From the NCBI GenBank assembly GCA_025361105.1, contig JANYAW010000095.1, positions 1-5,065 on the forward strand: 5,065 nt of DNA, read 5' to 3'. The notes under the pieces are model-generated. The model ran no database searches, was not told where the DNA came from, and worked only from the letters and a program-made list of their open reading frames with translations. Both the position numbers and the translations under genes were made by a program. This document shows positions 1 to 4,610 of the stretch, in pieces; the first letter of the stretch is position 1; each line of letters begins with the position of its first letter. This DNA comes from Rhodocyclaceae bacterium (GTDB lineage Bacteria; Pseudomonadota; Gammaproteobacteria; Burkholderiales; Rhodocyclaceae).

Positions 1-607
1 CTTCGACATAGCGGCGCAATTCCTGCCATTGCGGTGCGTTCATCCAGGCAGTTTTTGCAGCGTCCAAATCGCTCTTTTCACCCAGCGTCAAACCCAATCG
101 GGTGATGTATTGCGCCATGCCCAATTGATCCATGCCGTTGAACAAACACGGCTGAGTGATCGCCGTGCCGTAGCCATAGGCACACATGAACGAACCATTC
201 ATGTTCGCGCCCCATGCCACATGGCGTAGCGGCAAATAAAATTCCAGCGCCATTTTTTTTGCTGCCGGATTTAGCGTAGCACCCAATCCGCGCGACTCGA
301 CAAAATCGAAATCCGCCTCAGCGGTGTCTTGCATTTTTGCTCTGGCGATGGTGTAAGTGCCGTAGTAGAACTGGCGTGGGTCTTTGAAGGCGTACCAGTC
401 CTTCATCGTTATCCTGGTTCGGCTCGCGTCGAAAATTTCGTGATCGGAATCCCAGGTCGGCCGGTAATGGAAATTGACGCTGGCCTGCGCATCCATAGTG
501 CCTTCAAAATAACGTGAGGCGGGCTTGTCGCCACCCATGCGTTCGGCAAGGTTGGCAAACGTCTGACGCAGCGGGGTGACCGTTACGGTTCGCAGATCAA
601 TGTGCAT
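1..607 (-). CDS. dmpL: Phenol hydroxylase P1 oxygenase component, beta subunit (partial, C-terminus off the left edge)
   Basis: This is the P1 subunit of the multicomponent, NADH-dependent phenol hydroxylase that converts phenol to catechol in the cytoplasm. In the family, P1 (beta) pairs with the di-iron alpha subunit P3 and the small P4 to form the oxygenase; P1 itself has no di-iron site. About 202 N-terminal residues are visible, of roughly 330 usual for the family. Recognisable stretches are GDKPASRYFEGT near residues 25-36, VNFHYRPTWD, DWYAFKDPRQFYYGTYTIAR around residues 75-94, PLRHVAWGANMN and AYGYGTAITQ, all very close to DmpL/PhlB as I recall them. The ATG at 605-607 is preceded by an AGAGGA ribosome-binding site at 615-620. 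It lies 54 nt after dmpK in the usual K-L order, so it is co-transcribed with dmpK. The frame is open to the window edge and no damage is visible. The family call is nearly certain. Confidence 0.95.
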   Translation of the reverse strand, partial: MHIDLRTVTVTPLRQTFANLAERMGGDKPASRYFEGTMDAQASVNFHYRPTWDSDHEIFDASRTRITMKDWYAFKDPRQFYYGTYTIARAKMQDTAEADFDFVESRGLGATLNPAAKKMALEFYLPLRHVAWGANMNGSFMCAYGYGTAITQPCLFNGMDQLGMAQYITRLGLTLGEKSDLDAAKTAWMNAPQWQELRRYVE

Positions 608-661
608 GAGCGGATCCTCTCAATTTTTGTAAATTCACTTGGTCGATTCTTTTCTCAAATT

Positions 662-925
662 TCACTTAAAGCGCTGATGCGTCGCATTGTGCAAACGCCA
701 ATCCCAATCACTCGCTTCCTCACCACTTACGCTGAGCCGCCGGTTCTCATCGAGAAATGTCACCTTGTTTGTCGCGCAAAATTCATCAAATGCAGCGGAC
801 GGCATGATCAGTTCAACAAACAATTCCGGCTCACCAATCGCGAAGTCAAACTCGACAAAACCGTCTTTACGCAATTCATTCACCCGAACGAATTTCCGCC
901 GTGTATCAAACACTTTGTTCGTCAT
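662..925 (-). CDS. dmpK: Phenol hydroxylase P0 assembly component (DmpK family)
   Basis: This 87-residue protein is the first product of the phenol hydroxylase operon. DmpK-family proteins are not needed for turnover in vitro; they bind the oxygenase and are thought to help assemble it or load iron. The diagnostic N-terminal run is FDTRRKFVRVNELRKDGFVEFDFAIGEPELFVELIMP, given here as FDTRRKFVRV, then GFVEFDFAIGEPELFVEL, then AFDEFCATNKVTFL. Length matches the family (about 90). The ATG at 923-925 was chosen over an in-frame ATG at 982 for three reasons: GGAGAAGG lies 6 nt upstream (932-939), family homology begins there, and the predicted sigma-54 start point (about 952) lies downstream of 982. 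No membrane segment or signal peptide is seen. Confidence 0.93.
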   Translation of the reverse strand: MTNKVFDTRRKFVRVNELRKDGFVEFDFAIGEPELFVELIMPSAAFDEFCATNKVTFLDENRRLSVSGEEASDWDWRLHNATHQRFK

Positions 926-931
926 TGCTTG

Positions 932-939
932 CCTTCTCC
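932..939 (-). promoter_or_regulatory. Ribosome-binding site of dmpK
   Basis: On the minus strand the sequence reads GGAGAAGG, ending 6 nt before the ATG at 925. It decides the start of dmpK in favour of the short 87-residue form. Confidence 0.8.
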
Positions 940-962
940 ATGCGCACCCGCACAAAGTGCAT

Positions 963-978
963 AACAAGAAGCGTGCCT
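963..978 (-). promoter_or_regulatory. Sigma-54 (-24/-12) promoter of the dmpKL operon
   Basis: Read on the minus strand the site is AGGCACGCTTCTTGTT. It matches the sigma-54 consensus TGGCACG-N4-TTGC(A/T) at GGCACG, the N4 spacing, TTG and the final T. The deviations are A for the first T and T for the C of the -12 GC. The predicted transcription start is near 952, which gives a 27-nt leader carrying the dmpK ribosome-binding site. The upstream activating site is centred about 110 bp upstream, the usual range for DmpR/XylR-type activation, and a DmpR-type activator is encoded at 2105-3799. A TATCAA half-match to an IHF site lies at 996-1001 on the minus strand, but its TTR part is absent. No other site in 926-1406 on this strand fits better. 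Confidence 0.75.
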
Positions 979-1005
979 GCATCGCCGAACGCTGATTGAT
1001 AAGGA

Positions 1006-1019
1006 AAATCTCGAGAATT
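1006..1019. promoter_or_regulatory. Palindrome between activator site and promoter of dmpKL (candidate operator copy A)
   Basis: AAATCTCGAGAATT is a 14-bp inverted repeat with one mismatched base pair around a perfect TCTCGAGA core. It sits at about -54 to -67 of the predicted start, in the DNA that must loop between the activator site and the sigma-54 promoter. Its central 12 bases, AATCTCGAGAAT (1007-1018), recur exactly in the dmpR leader at 2072-2083. Operator function, with the GntR protein at 3805-4554 as the likely ligand, is inferred. Confidence 0.45.
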
Positions 1020-1053
1020 CAGAATTTACGCGTTGAACATAGGCAAAGCGATG

Positions 1054-1069
1054 TTGATCAAATGGTCAA
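1054..1069. promoter_or_regulatory. DmpR-type upstream activating site
   Basis: TTGATCAAATGGTCAA is an inverted repeat of TTGATCA and TGGTCAA around AA. It closely resembles the DmpR/XylR-family site, which I recall as TTGATCAATTGATCAA. It lies at about -102 to -117 from the predicted dmpK start point. A weaker candidate, an 18-bp dyad with an AATTGAT core, is at 1113-1130. One strong site plus a weak one would be fewer clear sites than the paired sites usual upstream of dmp operons. Confidence 0.75.
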
Positions 1070-1378
1070 TTGCATGGAAGTGAAATGATTCAAAAAAGCA
1101 TGCTGCGTCGCAACACGAATTGATTCACGTCGGCGTGCCGGTTGGTGCTGATAAAACAAATGCAAAACCGAGAACTAGCAGTGGCAAGGCGATCACGCAA
1201 AATAGGATCTCTGCGCCGTCGCGTGTGGTGACACGCTGTTAAGGGGTTAATCTGGTAACGGCAGCGTGGGCGGATCAAAGTCTGGACAAACCAATAAAGG
1301 CGCATGTTGCGCTCGCGCTATTCTGGTAATCATTCAATTTGCACGACAACGCAAGTTGACTTTGTGCAAGGGGTTGGC
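1070..1378. other. Non-coding spacer with short inverted repeats, no gene recognised
   Basis: I see no gene in this stretch. A 71-codon minus-strand frame (1090-1305) and a 23-codon plus-strand frame (1160-1231) lack ribosome-binding sites and any recognisable family. Visible structures are an 18-bp imperfect dyad at 1113-1130, a hairpin-forming repeat GCGTGT-GGTG-ACACGC at 1221-1236, and a small repeat GCGCA-TGT-TGCGC at 1300-1312. A TTGACT hexamer at 1356-1361 could be a -35 box for the downstream gene, but no acceptable -10 follows at the right distance. Any promoter for the ABM gene must lie here or in the next 30 bases, yet I cannot place it. Confidence 0.5.
1221..1236. repeat. Short perfect inverted repeat (6-bp arms, 4-nt loop)
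   Basis: GCGTGT (1221-1226) and ACACGC (1231-1236) are complementary around GGTG. No T-tract follows on either strand, so it does not look like a terminator. It may be a protein site or chance. Function is unknown. Confidence 0.35.
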
Positions 1379-1396
1379 GTTCACTGGCCAATGAAC
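1379..1396. promoter_or_regulatory. 18-bp near-perfect palindrome upstream of the ABM gene (candidate operator)
   Basis: GTTCACTGGCCAATGAAC is self-complementary at every pair except C1384/A1391. It ends two bases before the AAGGGA ribosome-binding site of the ABM-membrane gene. Its sequence differs from the palindromes at 1006-1019, 2003-2020 and 2068-2087, so if real it would be read by a different regulator. Operator function is inferred from position and symmetry only. Confidence 0.35.
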
Positions 1397-1398
1397 TT

Positions 1399-1404
1399 AA
1401 GGGA
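1399..1404 (+). promoter_or_regulatory. Ribosome-binding site of the ABM-membrane gene
   Basis: AAGGGA lies 8 nt before the ATG at 1413 but only 2 nt before the in-frame ATG at 1407. The spacing favours 1413. Confidence 0.6.
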
Positions 1405-1412
1405 AAATGACA

Positions 1413-1946
1413 ATGACAGATAGCGTCTTCCGGGTGGTTCGGCGACGGGCAAAACCGGGTTGCGAGCAGGCCTACGAGGCTTTGGTCCGCGCCATGTTCG
1501 AGGAGGCCAGTCGCTTCCCTGGTTATTTGTCAGCAGAAATGATTCCGCCGGCTCAGCCGCAAGGTGAGTACCAGATCATCCAGCGTTTTGCTACCGAGCT
1601 GGATATTGAACGCTGGAATGCTTCCGAAATACGTCGCATCTGGCTGGAGCGCCTATCGACTGTGGCTGAAGGTGACCCCGAATATCGTCTTCTCACCGGC
1701 CTTGACGCTTGGTTTGCGCCATCCGCAATATCCTCATCGCCACCGCCACGTTGGCGCATGACAGTAGTGAGCTGGCTGGGGATTTACCCAACGGTTGCGT
1801 TGTTGCTATGGTTCGTTGCGCCACTTCTAACGTCGCTGCCGTTTCTGCTGCGCACGGCGATATTCACACTGATGGTTGCAGTCGCAATGAGTTATCTCGT
1901 CATGCCTCGCCTGACAAGATCAATGGCATGGTGGTTGCGAAAGTGA
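1413..1946 (+). CDS. ABM-domain protein with a C-terminal two-helix membrane anchor (COG3224-like)
   Basis: The product has 177 residues, or 179 if the ATG at 1407 is used; ribosome-binding-site spacing favours 1413. Residues about 4-95 form an antibiotic-biosynthesis-monooxygenase (ABM) ferredoxin-like domain: FRVVRRRAKPG strand, then the helix QAYEALVRAMFEEASRFPG, then YQIIQRFATELDIERW, with the LTGLDAWF end. After a Ser/Pro linker come two hydrophobic helices, about 116-139 and 146-164, then a basic tail (MPRLTRSMAWWLRK). This architecture is that of uncharacterised COG3224-type proteins; the ABM domain should face the cytoplasm. Some soluble ABM proteins are cofactor-free oxygenases on quinol-like or polyketide substrates, but many have no known reaction. 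The gene is divergent from dmpKL and upstream of dmpR on the same strand, 158 bp apart. A role in phenol or quinone metabolism is possible but unproven. Confidence 0.85.
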   Translation: MTDSVFRVVRRRAKPGCEQAYEALVRAMFEEASRFPGYLSAEMIPPAQPQGEYQIIQRFATELDIERWNASEIRRIWLERLSTVAEGDPEYRLLTGLDAWFAPSAISSSPPPRWRMTVVSWLGIYPTVALLLWFVAPLLTSLPFLLRTAIFTLMVAVAMSYLVMPRLTRSMAWWLRK

Positions 1947-2002
1947 TGTTTGGTCGCCACGATTGCCGAACAAAATTTTCAAGTATCAGACTGGTTTTGT
2001 GG

Positions 2003-2020
2003 TTATCGCAAATGCGATAA
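2003..2020. repeat. Perfect 8-bp inverted repeat between the ABM gene and dmpR
   Basis: TTATCGCA and TGCGATAA flank a central AA. It lies 56 bp after the ABM stop and 84 bp before the dmpR start. No U-tract follows on the plus strand and the central loop is too tight for a standard terminator unless the inner pairs open, so a protein-binding site in the dmpR promoter is at least as likely. A second short repeat, CTCA-CGTA-TGAG, follows at 2023-2034. Confidence 0.4.
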
Positions 2021-2037
2021 ATCTCACGTATGAGTTA

Positions 2038-2043
2038 TATACT
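2038..2043 (+). promoter_or_regulatory. Possible -10 box of the dmpR-gntR operon
   Basis: TATACT matches TATAAT at five of six bases and opens a very AT-rich leader (about 2035-2104). No convincing -35 hexamer sits 16-18 bp upstream, where part of the 2003-2020 palindrome lies instead. If it is used, transcription would start near 2050 and the 2068-2087 palindrome would be just downstream of the start. Weak call. Confidence 0.25.
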
Positions 2044-2067
2044 TACTGCAAATTTATAGAGAGATTT

Positions 2068-2087
2068 AAATAATCTCGAGAATATTT
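2068..2087. promoter_or_regulatory. 20-bp palindrome in the dmpR leader (candidate operator copy B)
   Basis: AAATAATCTCGAGAATATTT is self-complementary at nine of ten pairs; only A2073/A2082 fails. It ends directly before the GGAAGAG ribosome-binding site (2088-2094) of dmpR. Its central AATCTCGAGAAT is identical to 1007-1018 in the dmpK control region. It is the most plausible operator for autoregulation of the dmpR-gntR pair; the regulator assignment is inferred. Confidence 0.5.
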
Positions 2088-2104
2088 GGAAGAGAATAAT
2101 AATA

Positions 2105-3799
2105 GTGACCATTCAATATCCACAAAGCGCTGATCTGCGTCGCCTCTTAAGATTTTCGTCAGAGGACGGGACGATTTGGCTGGGTGAGAGTCGCATGCTG
2201 TTGATGCATGTCGCGGCCTTGGCAGGTTTGCGCAAGGAGTTGATTGCCTCGGTCGGTCTGGAGCACGCACGTCGGGTGCTCACCCGCATGGGTTTTGCAT
2301 CTGGTAAACACGATGCCGAATTGGCGCGCAAGATTCGCGGCGGAGGCAATATCATCGATGCATTTCTTGTCGGGCCGCAACTCCATATGTTGGAAGGTAG
2401 CGTGCGCGTGACGCCGATCAAGATGGACATGGACATTGGTGCGGGGACTTTTTCTGGAGAATTCCGTTGGGAGAATTCCTGGGAAGCCGAAGCGCACGTC
2501 AAAGAATTCGGACCCCAATCTGACCCCGTGTGTTGGATGCTGATTGGATACGCATCCGGCTTCACCAGCGAATTTATGGGACGCTTTGTGTTGTTCAAAG
2601 AAAGCCAGTGTGCTGCCTGTGGTTCCAGTCATTGCCTTATTGAAGGGAGACCGGTAGAAGAGTGGCCGGACGCGGCCGAACATACGATTTACTTCGAGCA
2701 AGAATCCATCGTCACGCGGCTGCTCGAACTTCATACCGAAGTCGACGCGCTGCGTTCAACGCTGGAAGAACGTCATCACGTTAATAATTTAATCGGGATA
2801 TCGCCTGCATTTCAGCGCGCCTACGATTTGGTAGGCAAGGCCGCCAGCACCCAAGTCACTGTGCTGCTCACTGGTGAAACCGGCGTTGGTAAAGAACGCT
2901 TTGCACGCGCGCTGCATGAGCGTAGCCCGCGTGCGGCAAATCCGTTTGTCGCCGTGAACTGCGCTGCATTGCCGGGCGACTTGATTGAATCAGAGCTATT
3001 CGGTGTGGAAAAGGGTGCGTACACCGGCGCACAGGCCAGTCGCTGCGGGCGGTTTGAACGCGCCGATGGTGGCACACTTTTCCTAGATGAGATTGGCGAA
3101 CTACCTCTTGCAGCACAAGCCAAATTATTGCGCGTACTGCAAGAGGGTGAGCTTGAGCGTCTTGGCGATGATCGGACGCGCAAGGTCAATGTGCGCATCG
3201 TGGCAGCGACCAATGTGGATTTACAAAACGCCGTGAAGTTAGGACAATTCCGCTCGGATTTATTTTATCGGCTGAACGTTTATCCGATCAATATTCCGCC
3301 ATTGCGCGAGCGTCAATTGGATATTCCGCCACTAGCCAAAGCGCTGCTGGAACGGTTCTCGGTGTTGCATGGCAAGCGCATCGCGGGGCTGACCGACAAG
3401 GCGATGCGAGCGCTCAAACAGCATTCGTGGCCGGGAAATATTCGTGAGTTGGAAAACATGATAGAACGCGGGGTGATACTTTCCACGCAAGATGGCTGGA
3501 TAGAACTGGAGGATTTATTCCCTGGTATCGACGACATCAATCATGCAGAAACCGGTATCAGCCAAAGCGGTTCGCTGGAGGAACCGACGACCCGCGGTCG
3601 CGCCCAGTTGTGCGAACAAATTTTCTCCAGCGGAATGTCGCTGGATGCAATTGAAGCCATGTTGCTCAAGAAAGCGGTGAATCTTTCTGACGGCAACATG
3701 GCGGGTGCAGCGCGCATGCTCGGTTTAACGCGACCGCAGTTAGCCTATCGAATGAAACAAATGTCTGGCGATTCCCAGTCGTTCAACAATAAGGGTTAA
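2105..3799 (+). CDS. dmpR: Phenol-responsive sigma-54-dependent activator, DmpR/XylR (NtrC) family
   Basis: This 564-residue cytoplasmic regulator senses phenols and activates the divergent dmpKL operon; length equals DmpR (563). Residues about 1-200 are the V4R-containing sensor. C143, E166, C169 and C177 reproduce the spacing of the structural zinc site of MopR/DmpR, and H94 and W122 fall at the phenol-hydroxyl-binding positions, so phenol sensing should be intact. After a linker (about 200-228), the AAA+ domain shows Walker A GETGVGKE (257-264), the sigma-54 contact loop GAYTGA (304-309), Walker B GGTLFLDEIGEL (322-333) and WPGNIRELEN (442-451). A Fis-type helix-turn-helix lies at about 530-550 (GAARMLGLTRPQLAYR). 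The start is GTG with GGAAGAG 10 nt upstream, and homology begins close to it. The next gene, a GntR repressor, begins 5 nt after the stop. A palindrome at 2068-2087 suggests autoregulation. Confidence 0.96.
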   Translation: MTIQYPQSADLRRLLRFSSEDGTIWLGESRMLLMHVAALAGLRKELIASVGLEHARRVLTRMGFASGKHDAELARKIRGGGNIIDAFLVGPQLHMLEGSVRVTPIKMDMDIGAGTFSGEFRWENSWEAEAHVKEFGPQSDPVCWMLIGYASGFTSEFMGRFVLFKESQCAACGSSHCLIEGRPVEEWPDAAEHTIYFEQESIVTRLLELHTEVDALRSTLEERHHVNNLIGISPAFQRAYDLVGKAASTQVTVLLTGETGVGKERFARALHERSPRAANPFVAVNCAALPGDLIESELFGVEKGAYTGAQASRCGRFERADGGTLFLDEIGELPLAAQAKLLRVLQEGELERLGDDRTRKVNVRIVAATNVDLQNAVKLGQFRSDLFYRLNVYPINIPPLRERQLDIPPLAKALLERFSVLHGKRIAGLTDKAMRALKQHSWPGNIRELENMIERGVILSTQDGWIELEDLFPGIDDINHAETGISQSGSLEEPTTRGRAQLCEQIFSSGMSLDAIEAMLLKKAVNLSDGNMAGAARMLGLTRPQLAYRMKQMSGDSQSFNNKG

Positions 3800-3804
3800 G
3801 GATT

Positions 3805-4554
3805 ATGTTGCCATCGCAAAAATTTAGCGGCGCGTTTACGGCCGACGAGGAAGTTCCGCGAACACTGGTTGAAAACGCCTATCTGGCGCTGCGGCGTGAC
3901 ATCGTGGATGGCAAACACGCACCCGGCAGCCGCTTGCGCGTCGAGCATCTGAAAGGCGACTACGGTGTTGGTGCGGGCACACTGCGCGAAGCCTTGTCCT
4001 TGCTGGTCTCCGATGCTTTGGTGGTGAGTGAAGGCCAGCGCGGATTTTGGGTAACGACGATTTCTCATGAAGACATTGAAGACATCACTCGCAATCGTTT
4101 GTTGCTCGAAACTGAAGCGCTGCGCGCATCGATAAAAAATGGTGACGACGAATGGGAAGCCGAGCTCGTTGCCGCATTTCACCGCTTGACCCGAGTGGAG
4201 GAAAAACTCAATACGACCGTGGCCAGAATGCGCGAATGGGAAGACCGCAACCGCGGTTTTCACGAGGCGCTGATTTCCGCTTGCAACTCAAGATGGCTGC
4301 GCTATCTGATTGGAATTTTGTATCGTCAGTCGGAGCGTTACCGACGTTTTTTGTTGACCAGTTCGCGCGCCAAACGCGATATCCATGCCGAACATTCCGA
4401 GCTTTTCGATGCGGCCATGAAGCGCGATGTGCGGCGCGCATCTGCCGCGCTCGAGCTTCATATCATGACGACCTTCGAGATCATCCGCCAAACTTCGGAA
4501 GAGGATTTGCAGCGCCCGCCGAAAGGCGTGCGACGCAACAACGTGAGTGCCTGA
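3805..4554 (+). CDS. GntR-family FCD-domain regulator, probable repressor of the phenol genes (AphS/PhcS-like by context)
   Basis: The product has 249 residues. The winged helix-turn-helix spans about 20-85, with LRRDIVDGKHAPGSRLR and the recognition helix region VGAGTLREALSLLVSDALVV. The C-terminal FCD ligand domain (about 90-225) keeps the usual metal-binding set: D147 and H153 in EDRNRGFH, H197 in AEHSEL and H219 in LELHI. Such proteins are mostly repressors released by small acids. It follows dmpR by 5 nt, and AAGGG (3791-3795, inside the end of dmpR) is 9 nt from the ATG, so the two are surely one operon and translationally linked. AphS and PhcS of Comamonas testosteroni are GntR-type repressors of phenol hydroxylase genes; by context this is likely their counterpart, but I cannot confirm orthology. 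Its operator may be the AATCTCGAGAAT palindrome. The ligand is unknown. Confidence 0.92.
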   Translation: MLPSQKFSGAFTADEEVPRTLVENAYLALRRDIVDGKHAPGSRLRVEHLKGDYGVGAGTLREALSLLVSDALVVSEGQRGFWVTTISHEDIEDITRNRLLLETEALRASIKNGDDEWEAELVAAFHRLTRVEEKLNTTVARMREWEDRNRGFHEALISACNSRWLRYLIGILYRQSERYRRFLLTSSRAKRDIHAEHSELFDAAMKRDVRRASAALELHIMTTFEIIRQTSEEDLQRPPKGVRRNNVSA

Positions 4555-4581
4555 ATCGACATCGGCAAAGTGACGGCGTGT

Positions 4582-4599
4582 CGTCAGCACCAACTGACG
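4582..4599. terminator. Weak hairpin between convergent gntR and gmd
   Basis: CGTCAG (4582-4587) and CTGACG (4594-4599) form a perfect 6-bp stem around CACCAA in the 56-bp gap between two convergent genes, where a shared terminator is expected. Neither strand has a U-tract after it, so intrinsic termination would be poor. A further small repeat, GTAGT-GA-ACTAC (4603-4614), overlaps the gmd stop codon. Confidence 0.35.
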
Positions 4600-4610
4600 G
4601 GCGTAGTGAA

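Noticed and set aside
926..982. N-terminal extension of dmpK to the ATG at 982
   Set aside because: The extra 19 residues lack family similarity, have a poorer ribosome-binding site and would lie upstream of the predicted transcription start.
602..995. Overlapping plus-strand frames of 120 and 102 codons opposite dmpK
   Set aside because: They are antisense shadows of dmpK and its leader, with no family resemblance.
1160..1231. 23-codon plus-strand frame encoding an arginine-rich peptide (MQNRELAVARRSRK start)
   Set aside because: It has no ribosome-binding site and its stop falls inside the 1221-1236 inverted repeat; nothing supports translation.
1090..1305. 71-codon minus-strand frame upstream of dmpK
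   Set aside because: There is no ribosome-binding site before its ATG, the arginine- and cysteine-rich product resembles no family, and it lies in the spacer between the activator-site region and the divergent gene.
1298..1313. Plus-strand GG-N10-GC arrangement that could be a sigma-54 promoter for the ABM gene
   Set aside because: Only the invariant dinucleotides match; the -24 part is AGGCGC and the -12 part GCGC, too weak, and the match overlaps a small inverted repeat.
1947..1967. Possible sigma-54 element TGG...TTGC just after the ABM stop
   Set aside because: The spacing between GG and GC is 11 rather than 10 bases and the -24 half is otherwise poor.
2113..2734. Long minus-strand frames (161 and 191 codons) opposite dmpR
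   Set aside because: They lie wholly inside the well-supported dmpR coding region and show no recognisable domain.
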